In this document: piece after piece, positions 32,117 to 39,580 of the stretch
Layout of the letters: the number at the start of each line of letters is the position of its first letter
Position numbering within the stretch: position 1 is the first letter of the stretch
NCBI RefSeq assembly: GCF_030296015.1
Contig: NZ_AP027368.1
Location: 2,294,001-2,358,000 of the forward strand
Length of the DNA stretch: 64,000 bases
Origin: Ferrimonas sp. YFM
GTDB taxonomy: Bacteria; Pseudomonadota; Gammaproteobacteria; Enterobacterales; Shewanellaceae
Direction of reading: 5' to 3'
Notes under the pieces: generated by a model
The model's input: only the letters and a program-made list of their open reading frames with translations
What the model was told of the DNA's origin: nothing
Databases searched by the model: none
Program-made: the position numbers and the translations under genes

Positions 32117-34480
32117 TCAGGCTTTTCGATTAAACCACAACAACTTAACCATTGCCGGAAGGAGAATAATCGCGGCTAACATGTTCACTAGGAACATAAA
32201 CGTCAACATTATCCCCATGTCCATCTGGAACTTAAGCGCCGAGAACACCCAGGTGCTTACTCCCACCGCCAGGGTGATGCCGGTGAAAACCACCGCATTG
32301 CCCCGGTCGCACAGCGCCTTGAGATAGGCTTCCTGGACCGAATGGCCATCACGAAGCATGATGGACATGCTCGACAGGATGTAGATGCCATAGTCCACAC
32401 CGATGCCCACACCCAGGGCGATCACCGGCAAGGTGCTCACCGTCAAGCCAATCTCGAGCATGCTCATCAGCGCCTGGGCCAGGGTGGACACCAGGTACAG
32501 GGGAACAATCACCGAAATGGTGGCCCGGATGGAGCGGAAGCTTATCAGACAGAGCAGGAATACCGCGCTGTAGACATAGAGCATCATGGGGCCCTGGGCC
32601 TCTTCCACCGCTTCGTTGGTGGACGCCATCACCCCAACCGGACCCGAGGCCAGACGGAACTTCAGCTCATCGGTGTCGTACTCACCCTGCAGCTTCTTCA
32701 CCTCGGCCACCACGGTGTCGATGGTCACCGCCTTGTGGTCCTTGAGGAACAGGTACACGGGCATCACCGAACAGTCGTTGTTGAGCAGACCGGTGGAGGT
32801 GGGCACCCGACCTACAGACTGCACCAGAGTAGCGGTGGTGCGTGGCAGCACCCGCCATCTGGGATTACCCTCGTTGAAGCCGCCGTTGACCACCTTGGCC
32901 ACCGAGGCCAGGCTGGCGGCGGACTCTACCCCGGGTACGTTTTCCATCTGCCACTGGAAGCGGTCGATGCGCTCCAGCACATGATGATAGGTGCAGGCCT
33001 CGGGGAAGGCTTCCACAATCACCGTCAGCACGTCTGTGGTGATGGTGAAGTTGTCGGTGATGAAGGCGGTGTCCAGGTTGTAGCGGCTGTCCGACTTCAG
33101 TGCCGGCGCACCGGCATGCAGGTCGCCAATCTTCATCTCCTGGGATTTCTCATACCCCACCAGATAGGCGACGGCGGCAACCACTACAATCACCAGGGCC
33201 CAGGGCTTGGAGGCAAACACGGATATCGCTTTCCAGACCGGCGACACCTTGGCGTGTTCCGCCCTGACCCGCTCCAGGTAATTCTCGCTGAAACTGACGT
33301 AGGAGAGCAGGATTGGCAGCAGCACCAGGTTGGTCAGGATGATCACCGCCACACCCAGGGACGCGGTGATGGCCAGCTCGCGGATGATGCCGATGTCGAT
33401 GGAGAGTAAAGTCAGAAAGCCGATGGTGTCCGACAGCAGCGCCACGCCACCGGGCACCAGCAGGCTGCGGAACGCCAGCTGGGCCGCGCCCTTGGCGCTC
33501 TGCCCTTCGGCCACCTTATGGCCCACGGCGTTGATCATCTGCACCCCATGGCTCACGCCGATGGCGAACACCAGAAAGGGCACCAGAATGGACATGGGAT
33601 CCAGGCCGAATCCCAGCACGGTCAGACCGCCAAGCTGCCACACCACGGCCACCATGGAACACAACAGGGGCAAGATGGTCAGCTTGGGGCTATGGCAGAA
33701 GTAGTACACCATCAATGCGGTGATCACCAGCGCCACGGCGAAGAAGCCCACGACCCCGGCCGCCCCTTCGGCCACATCGCCCGCCATCTTGGCAAAGCCG
33801 ATGATGTGCACCTTGATGGTGTCATCCTGGTACTTCACCCTAAGCTCCTGCTCCAGGGTCTCGGCCAGGGCCAGTACATCCAGGGGCTTGGTCATGTCAC
33901 TGCGACCTTCGGCCTGAGCCTTGGCCCGCTCCTCCTCATTGAGGGAGACCCGGTCCATCAGCTGGGCACTGACCATGGCGGCACTGAAGTCATCGGCCAC
34001 CAGCCGTCCCACCGCGCCGGCCTTCTCGATGTTGGCGCGGACGATGGCCAGCCCCTCCTCGGTGGGACGGAAATCGGCGGGGATTACCGGCCCGCCCTGG
34101 AAGCCGTCTTCCACCACTTCGGTGAAACGGGTCGAGGGGGAATAGAGGGATTTGACCTGGCTGCGATTGACCCCTTCGATGAAGAACAGCTGGTCGTGAA
34201 TTTCTCGCAGCACTTCAAAGAACTTGGGGTTGAAGATGTTGCCGCTGGAGTCCTCCACCGCCACCATGATGCTGTTGGCGCCGCCAAACTGTTCACGGTG
34301 CTTGAGGTAGGTCTCCATATAGGGGTGATTCAGGGGGATGTTTTTGGTAAACGCCGCGTCCATCTTCAGCTGGCCGGCACTGTAGCCCAGGGCGACAGTT
34401 GCCAGCGCAAACATGATCAGAACGGTCTTTCTGCTGCGGAACAGCACCTGCTCAATCCAGTTCACCATCCTTGTGGTCAT
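32117..34480 (-). CDS. MMPL/RND family transporter
   Basis: 787 residues. RND layout: helix 1 (about 19-37), a periplasmic domain (38-235), a six-helix cluster (240-410), helix 7 (430-450), a second periplasmic domain (455-625) and a final five-helix cluster (630-785). The sequences GVSHGVQMINAVGH and GVGIGVDYGIYILSS mark the conserved helices of the MMPL/HpnN branch that handles lipids rather than drugs. At 787 residues it is shorter than AcrB-type pumps. Last gene of a four-gene operon; AAGGAG precedes the ATG, 9 bp after the YCF48 gene. In other Proteobacteria this same set accompanies hydrophobic-compound or steroid metabolism genes; the substrate here is unknown. Confidence 0.85.
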   Translation of the reverse strand: MTTRMVNWIEQVLFRSRKTVLIMFALATVALGYSAGQLKMDAAFTKNIPLNHPYMETYLKHREQFGGANSIMVAVEDSSGNIFNPKFFEVLREIHDQLFFIEGVNRSQVKSLYSPSTRFTEVVEDGFQGGPVIPADFRPTEEGLAIVRANIEKAGAVGRLVADDFSAAMVSAQLMDRVSLNEEERAKAQAEGRSDMTKPLDVLALAETLEQELRVKYQDDTIKVHIIGFAKMAGDVAEGAAGVVGFFAVALVITALMVYYFCHSPKLTILPLLCSMVAVVWQLGGLTVLGFGLDPMSILVPFLVFAIGVSHGVQMINAVGHKVAEGQSAKGAAQLAFRSLLVPGGVALLSDTIGFLTLLSIDIGIIRELAITASLGVAVIILTNLVLLPILLSYVSFSENYLERVRAEHAKVSPVWKAISVFASKPWALVIVVVAAVAYLVGYEKSQEMKIGDLHAGAPALKSDSRYNLDTAFITDNFTITTDVLTVIVEAFPEACTYHHVLERIDRFQWQMENVPGVESAASLASVAKVVNGGFNEGNPRWRVLPRTTATLVQSVGRVPTSTGLLNNDCSVMPVYLFLKDHKAVTIDTVVAEVKKLQGEYDTDELKFRLASGPVGVMASTNEAVEEAQGPMMLYVYSAVFLLCLISFRSIRATISVIVPLYLVSTLAQALMSMLEIGLTVSTLPVIALGVGIGVDYGIYILSSMSIMLRDGHSVQEAYLKALCDRGNAVVFTGITLAVGVSTWVFSALKFQMDMGIMLTFMFLVNMLAAIILLPAMVKLLWFNRKA

Positions 34481-34489
34481 AACAGCTCC

Positions 34490-35524
34490 TTACTCCTCAA
34501 TGGTGAATGGTTGAACGCCGTGACTGCCGGCCAACCAAAGGTTGCCATCGCCGTTTTCGGCGAGATCAACCAGGTCCTGCCCCTTGGCCACCCGGACCAG
34601 GGTAAAGTCAGATTCTCCAGGCTTGCGATAGGCAAGGTCACCACCGTTGGCCACCATCACCAGGGTGCCATCGGACAGACGGCGGATGCTGTTGAAGGTG
34701 CCCTGGGTACCCAGCTCCACAGGTGCCCAGTTCTCTCCCTGATCCCGGCTTTCAAAGGCATTGCCGCGCAGACCCACGACCACCCAGCGTCCATCGTCGT
34801 CCATGGCCATGTCGGACAGGGAGCCAAAGTAGATCTCAGGGAGTCGTTGCCAGGTACGGCCATAGTCGTTGGAGCGTGCCATCAGCCCCATCTCACCCAC
34901 GGCAAAGAGATCGCCCCCGGGCAGAGCCAGGATGCGATTGATGTGGGGCAGCATGGCCGCCCGCTCAGCCAGGTAGTCCTCCTCGCTGTCGGCGCGGATC
35001 TCCTCTAGATAGAGGCGGTCGTCTTCGATCAACAGGCTGTCCAGATACTCGAACTGCCAGGACCTGCCACCATCCTTGGTACGGAACAGCTGACCGTAGG
35101 CACCTACGGCCACCCCCTCGCTCTCATTCCGGAAATGAATATCCAGCAGGGGCACTTCCAGGTCCGGGCGCCACTGTTGCAGGCTCCAGCTCCTGCCACC
35201 ATCGGCGGTGTGCAGAATCGCGGCATCATGGCCGACCGCCCAGCCCTGCTGATCGTTCAGCATAAACACTCGGGTCAACAGAGTGCTTACCGGCACTTCA
35301 GCCTGCTGCCATACCTCATTACCGCTTGTCTTGATCAGAACCTGCCCCCGGCTTCCCACAGCCACCAGAGCGTCGCCCGCGGGGGAGAGGCTCATCATTG
35401 GACTGGTTTGGGCTTTGGGGACTTGGATCGCCGCCAGGGGAGTGGGAGCCGGTGGCTCCGCCATGGCGTGACCACCCATCAGGGCAAGCGGAATCAACAT
35501 CATTAACCGCATAGTGGTATCCAT
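34490..35524 (-). CDS. YCF48/Hcf136-like exported beta-propeller
   Basis: 344 residues. An N-terminal signal peptide (MRLMMLIPLALMGGHAMA from the second Met) is followed by repeated blades with the YCF48 consensus: GWAVGHDAAILHTADGGRSW, EGVAVGAYGQLFRTKDGGRSW, GEMGLMARSNDYGRTWQ, VGLRGNAFESRDQGENW. Related propellers assemble photosystem II in plants; in heterotrophic bacteria they occur beside MMPL transporters and are probably periplasmic partners. The start at 35524 is only 3 bases past a strong hairpin that holds the AGGAG sequence partly in its loop, so translation may be controlled there. Confidence 0.82.
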   Translation of the reverse strand: MDTTMRLMMLIPLALMGGHAMAEPPAPTPLAAIQVPKAQTSPMMSLSPAGDALVAVGSRGQVLIKTSGNEVWQQAEVPVSTLLTRVFMLNDQQGWAVGHDAAILHTADGGRSWSLQQWRPDLEVPLLDIHFRNESEGVAVGAYGQLFRTKDGGRSWQFEYLDSLLIEDDRLYLEEIRADSEEDYLAERAAMLPHINRILALPGGDLFAVGEMGLMARSNDYGRTWQRLPEIYFGSLSDMAMDDDGRWVVVGLRGNAFESRDQGENWAPVELGTQGTFNSIRRLSDGTLVMVANGGDLAYRKPGESDFTLVRVAKGQDLVDLAENGDGNLWLAGSHGVQPFTIEE

Positions 35525-35527
35525 ACC

Positions 35528-35547
35528 GGGGGCAGTCTCCTGCCCCC
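35528..35547 (-). promoter_or_regulatory. Hairpin covering the ribosome site of the YCF48 gene
   Basis: Minus strand GGGGGCAG, loop GAGA, CTGCCCCC: a perfect 8-bp stem in the gap between DUF1329 and YCF48, ending 3 bases before the ATG. The only Shine-Dalgarno-like sequence, AGGAG, is split between stem and loop. It may lower translation or act as an mRNA processing point within the operon. No T run, so not a terminator. Confidence 0.6.
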
Positions 35548-35565
35548 TTATTTTAGTTTTAAGAT

Positions 35566-36930
35566 TTAGCGTCGGCCGCTGCGACGCAGAGCGTTAGTGG
35601 TGAACTCCTTCTGAACGCTGAACTCCTCTTCGAAGCTGGCCACGCCATCTTCATTGTCCAGGCCCATGGCCAGGTAGCGACGAGAGCTCAGATCGTAGAA
35701 CACTTCGAGGGTGGTCCACAGAGTGGGCAGGTCGTAGTAGTTCACCGCATGGGCCATACCAACACGATAGAGCTGGTCACGCTTGTCGTAGAGATCCACC
35801 AGGCTCACCTGCCAGCTGTCCTCGTCCAGGTAGAAGGTACGGGTCTTGTATAGGTGGCTGATGCCATCTTTGAGGGTCGCTTCCACTTCCCACACCCGGT
35901 GCTTCTCCCAACGGACCAAATCCATGTTGATGTGGCCAGGCTTGAGGATGTCCTTATACTTCACATCCGCCCCGTGCAACTTGTAGTTGTTGTAGGGGAT
36001 GAGGATCTCCTTCTTGCCCTTGAGCTCCCAGTTGTAGCGGGAGGGAGAGCCGTTGTACATGTCGAAGTCATCGGTGGTCCGCATGCCATCGGACGCGGTG
36101 CCCGGAGTGTCGAACGCCACATTGGGGGCACGACGGACCCGGCGCTGACCTGTGTTGTAGGTCCAGGCCTTACGGGGCTCCTTCTCCTGATCCATGGTTT
36201 CATGAACCAGTAGAGCGGTACCCGCCAGACGAGCCGGTGAGGTCACCACCTGCTTGAAGTAGAACAGCAGGTTGTCTTTCTGAAGCTGATCCGCGTTGGC
36301 ATCAGGCCGCGAGTAGAGGAACTTAATCTTCTCATCGGTCTTCACCAGGGTGTAACTGCCACTGGCGGTGGGCGCCGCCTGGCCACGGAGGATCTGGGCA
36401 TCGGCGCCGCGATAACGCAGGATGTGGTTCCAAATAGCTTCCAGTCCGTTTTGTGGCATGGGGAACGGCACACCGATGGCGGCGTTCTTCAGGCCATTGC
36501 CCCCGGCCACCAGCTCGGCGGTGGTGGCGTTGGTGATGGAGGCGTCATAGATAAACTGCGGATAGGACGCGCTGCGATGCGTCGGGTAGACGGTCATCTT
36601 GAAGGTGTCCGGATACATCTCGAACATCTTCTTCACCCCTGGGGTCAGCAGCTCACCGTACTCACCCATATTCTGGGCGGTAATGGTGTACAGTGCCTGG
36701 TCTCCGGCATAAGGGTCGGTGTGGAAGTCACCTGGTTTATAACCGGCGGGCGCCTCGGTGATGCCGCCGGTCCAGGCAGGAATGGAGCCATCTGCGTTGC
36801 CGGCTTTCTCGGCACCAACAGGCGTCAGGGTGTCACCCAGGGCCTTGGCCTGCTCCGGGGTCACCTTGGCCATGGCGCCAAAGCTGCAGCTCAGGGCCAG
36901 CATGGCCGCGAAAAGTGGTTTTACTTGCAT
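35566..36930 (-). CDS. DUF1329 family exported protein
   Basis: 454 residues. Signal peptide MQVKPLFAAMLALSCSFGAMA; the mature part starts KVTPEQAKALGDTLTPVGAE, the typical DUF1329 opening, and includes PAWTGGI, TGQRRVRRAPNVAFD and YDLPTLWTTLEVFYDL. DUF1329 proteins share distant similarity with the LolA/LolB-type half-barrel fold that carries lipids in the periplasm (from family knowledge). The gene is 15 bp after DUF1302 with GAGGAG directly before the ATG, and 41 bp before YCF48. Likely a periplasmic lipid or hydrophobic-ligand carrier between the DUF1302 outer-membrane protein and the MMPL transporter; this is inference from the gene set. Confidence 0.85.
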   Translation of the reverse strand: MQVKPLFAAMLALSCSFGAMAKVTPEQAKALGDTLTPVGAEKAGNADGSIPAWTGGITEAPAGYKPGDFHTDPYAGDQALYTITAQNMGEYGELLTPGVKKMFEMYPDTFKMTVYPTHRSASYPQFIYDASITNATTAELVAGGNGLKNAAIGVPFPMPQNGLEAIWNHILRYRGADAQILRGQAAPTASGSYTLVKTDEKIKFLYSRPDANADQLQKDNLLFYFKQVVTSPARLAGTALLVHETMDQEKEPRKAWTYNTGQRRVRRAPNVAFDTPGTASDGMRTTDDFDMYNGSPSRYNWELKGKKEILIPYNNYKLHGADVKYKDILKPGHINMDLVRWEKHRVWEVEATLKDGISHLYKTRTFYLDEDSWQVSLVDLYDKRDQLYRVGMAHAVNYYDLPTLWTTLEVFYDLSSRRYLAMGLDNEDGVASFEEEFSVQKEFTTNALRRSGRR

Positions 36931-36945
36931 TACTCCTCTCCCCTC

Positions 36946-39021
36946 TTAGATTGAGAACTTCAGGTTAAAGGAGACAAAATCTTTGTCGTCCATAGAGTTG
37001 GTGGAACCCTTTCCATCCCAGAAAGCGTTGTAGGCCAGGTCAGCAGACCAACGGCTCTGATAGTCGAAGGCGAAGGTCACGGAAGCGGACTTACGATCTT
37101 CGACAAACAGGAACAGAGGATCCGGGGTGGTACCGCTCACGTCGTGGGAGAACACCACTCGGGGCGACATGTTCCAGCCAAAGGCCACGTTGGAGTAATC
37201 CCACTTGGCCACCAGGCGATAACCCCAGGCGTTGTCTGTGGGGAACGCGTCCTCTTCCGGACCGTTGTGCAGGATATCCAGCACCGCCAGGTTATCTTCT
37301 CGTCCCGCTGAGCCGGCTCGTTCGGTACCTGGGCCATTCAGACGCAGCACCGCCTCATCGGGCATGTCGTGCAGCCAGACCCCACCCACTTCGGCCAGCA
37401 TCAGGAAGTTGTCTGCACCCATGGTCGGACCGAAGATGTGAGTCAGGGTCATCTGCGCCTGAGTGCTGTCGGTCAGCACATAACCTGGCGCATACTCACC
37501 TGGGCCTACCTTGGTGCCATCGGGCTTAACGTACTGGGACAGGTTCTCGAAGATGGCGAAGGCTTCGGGATCGGCGTTGTACAACTGCTCCGGCATGGCG
37601 GCAAACAGCAGCTCAACGTCGTCAATCTGCAGAGGCTCATCCTGACGGTAGGCAATCTCACCGGCGACCGAGGTGTCGCCCACCGTGGTGTTGAAGGAGA
37701 CGCCGTACAGTTTGATGTCTTCCGGATACTCAAGGGTCGCCTTGGAGAAGGAGTTGAGCTGCAGAAGATCATTACGAGACACCTCGCCATTCAGACCAGC
37801 CAGAGTGGCCAGATCCGCGGCAACGGCGTCGGCGCCGAAGTTGGCAGTCTGACCGCTGATCAGCGGACGACGGCTGTGGTAATTCATGTAGTAGAAGCCA
37901 AATTCGGTGTCGTTCAGCTCAGGGGCAAAGTAGCCCAGCTTGATACCGTACTGACCCTGGTCGTCAGGCTCCTGCTCATAGTTGATCAGGGTGACCTTGG
38001 TTGGGTAGGCAATGGCTGCGGAGCCCAAACCGGCCAGGGCCGCAGGGCCGCCGGCTTCGAGGGTCTGCGCCGCCACCGAACTTAGCTGAGCGTACTGCTG
38101 AAGCACCCAGTCCAGGGTGTTGTCCGGGTTGGAGGTAAAGCCCAGCTGGGCGTTGTTCACATAGCCACCCGCTCCGGCAAAGTCGTTGCTGGAGAAGTAG
38201 GTGCCGGTCACCGGCAGACGGGTCTGTTCCCAGCGGTACTGGTAGAAGGCTTCCACGTTCAGGTTTTCGGTCAGGCCCAGGGAGGCCCACACCATGCCAA
38301 CGGGAATGAAGGCTTCTTTGAGTTCGGCCCCGGGTGCCTGCAGGCGGGCCAGATCGACCGGGTTGATGGAGTTGATGCCGTGGGCAATCAGGGTGCTCTC
38401 ACCCCAGCTGACCACCTGCTCACCGATTCGGATGGAGAGAGGCATGTCGCCCAGGTCCCAATCGGCAAAGAAGTAAGCGTCGAGCAGACGGATGTCAGAA
38501 CAGGCGTACTCGGCCGCCTTGGAGTCTTCACACACGTCATACTTTGCGCCGGAAACCGGATTGCGGTAATCGAAGTCCGAGTCTTCCAGTCGCTTATCGT
38601 AGAAGTACATGCCACGGATGAACACACCCATGTTGTCGTACACCAGTTCCAGTTCGTGCAGGCCTTTGAACACCTCGGTGAAGGTGTCGCCCTGATCATA
38701 GAGCAGGTTGCCCAGATCCTGGTTGGCAGAGTAGGAACCTGGCAGGGCAAACAGCTGATCGCCGCCGTAGACCTCGTTGAAGCCACCACCGGCGAAATCA
38801 AATCCGTAACCCGTCCAGTCCAGACCGGGCTGACTGGATTTGGCTACCTTGCCATAGTCACGGTCCTCGACTCGCCAGGCCGCACCTACTGTCCAGGTGG
38901 AGTCAAAGCTCCCCTCTATCTCTCCCCAATTAAAGGTAACTGCTGAGGCCGGAGCGGCTAACACCGTACAGATGCTGGCTGCCAGCGCGGAGCGGCGAAA
39001 AACCTTAGCGCCTTGTCTCAT
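36946..39021 (-). CDS. DUF1302 family outer-membrane protein
   Basis: 691 residues from ATG 39021, chosen because GGGAAGGGAG lies upstream and a typical signal peptide follows (FRRSALAASICTVLAAPASA). The mature protein begins with NWGEIEGSFDSTWTVGAAWR and is rich in alternating aromatic beta-strand patterns; the end VSFNLKFSI fits an outer-membrane beta-barrel. VSWGESTLIAHGINSINPVD is the family's best-known motif. The likely role is a barrel that passes a hydrophobic compound. First gene of the operon DUF1302-DUF1329-YCF48-MMPL, with a candidate CRP site about 170 bp upstream of the start. Confidence 0.85.
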   Translation of the reverse strand: MRQGAKVFRRSALAASICTVLAAPASAVTFNWGEIEGSFDSTWTVGAAWRVEDRDYGKVAKSSQPGLDWTGYGFDFAGGGFNEVYGGDQLFALPGSYSANQDLGNLLYDQGDTFTEVFKGLHELELVYDNMGVFIRGMYFYDKRLEDSDFDYRNPVSGAKYDVCEDSKAAEYACSDIRLLDAYFFADWDLGDMPLSIRIGEQVVSWGESTLIAHGINSINPVDLARLQAPGAELKEAFIPVGMVWASLGLTENLNVEAFYQYRWEQTRLPVTGTYFSSNDFAGAGGYVNNAQLGFTSNPDNTLDWVLQQYAQLSSVAAQTLEAGGPAALAGLGSAAIAYPTKVTLINYEQEPDDQGQYGIKLGYFAPELNDTEFGFYYMNYHSRRPLISGQTANFGADAVAADLATLAGLNGEVSRNDLLQLNSFSKATLEYPEDIKLYGVSFNTTVGDTSVAGEIAYRQDEPLQIDDVELLFAAMPEQLYNADPEAFAIFENLSQYVKPDGTKVGPGEYAPGYVLTDSTQAQMTLTHIFGPTMGADNFLMLAEVGGVWLHDMPDEAVLRLNGPGTERAGSAGREDNLAVLDILHNGPEEDAFPTDNAWGYRLVAKWDYSNVAFGWNMSPRVVFSHDVSGTTPDPLFLFVEDRKSASVTFAFDYQSRWSADLAYNAFWDGKGSTNSMDDKDFVSFNLKFSI

Positions 39022-39323
39022 TGTCGCGGTTCTCCCTTCCCTGAATTTATAGTTTTGTTGTATGCCGTCACTGTAACGGCACATTAACCCCATTGTTACA
39101 ACAACGGCGGTGAGGGAGCAACCTTTTTAGGAGAGAGAATCCGCTGAATTTTTAGGAGCTTAAGTAAAGATTTCGCCGAAACCTGTGGGTCAAATTTGAT
39201 TCAAGTCACACATTGACATTTCGCAATTGCGTAAACCATTGAATTCATCAGGCTTTATCTGGAAAAGCGCGGCAAGTTAGAATTGCAACAACCGTTTGAA
39301 GTTATTGCTCTATTAAAGAGATG
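39022..39323. other. Promoter region of the DUF1302 operon
   Basis: About 300 bases between DUF2835 and DUF1302. The middle (39120-39320) is AT-rich and holds the candidate CRP site at 39192-39213. No gene is visible and no sigma-70 pair is clear enough to call. Confidence 0.45.
39192..39213. promoter_or_regulatory. Candidate CRP (cAMP receptor protein) site
   Basis: The core TTTGA-TTCAAG-TCACA matches the CRP consensus TGTGA-N6-TCACA at nine of ten positions, with A/T-rich flanks. Its place in the promoter region of the DUF1302 operon suggests control by carbon source or respiration state, as CRP often regulates anaerobic and catabolic genes in Shewanella relatives. By-eye match only. Confidence 0.5.
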
Positions 39324-39542
39324 TTACGTCAATCGTTGCAAATTCAGGAACTGGCTGTCGTTGTCGAGGGTCAGTTGAAAGCGGCCATGGATGCCGCGGG
39401 CGGAGAGAAAGGGACGCAGATATCTGGGGTGCAGGTGGATCACCCTGCCCCGCAAACAGCGCACCACCACCACCTGGGCCTGACCCTGGTAGTAGCGTTG
39501 CATCTGTTGCCAGCCGATGGCCAGATCGAAGATGTAATCCAT
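39324..39542 (-). CDS. DUF2835 family protein
   Basis: 72 residues. The pattern YYQGQAQVVVVRCLRGRVIHLH, then HPRYLRPFLSARGIHGRF and LTLD, is that of DUF2835, small proteins found beside or near pepN in Vibrio and Shewanella relatives. One compact beta-rich domain, no signal peptide and no membrane helix, so cytoplasmic. The function is unknown. It starts 38 bp after pepN; a 9-bp GC-rich hairpin (39551-39572) sits just before the ATG and there is no clear Shine-Dalgarno sequence. Confidence 0.8.
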   Translation of the reverse strand: MDYIFDLAIGWQQMQRYYQGQAQVVVVRCLRGRVIHLHPRYLRPFLSARGIHGRFQLTLDNDSQFLNLQRLT

Positions 39543-39550
39543 AACAGCGC

Positions 39551-39572
39551 GGGCGGCCGTTGCCGGCCGCCC
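39551..39572 (-). repeat. GC hairpin between pepN and DUF2835
   Basis: GGGCGGCCG, loop of 4, CGGCCGCCC: a perfect 9-bp stem that ends 8 bases before the DUF2835 start. No T run on the minus strand. It probably acts as an mRNA stabilising or translation-limiting structure within the pepN-DUF2835 transcript. Confidence 0.6.
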
Positions 39573-39580
39573 TCCTCGAC

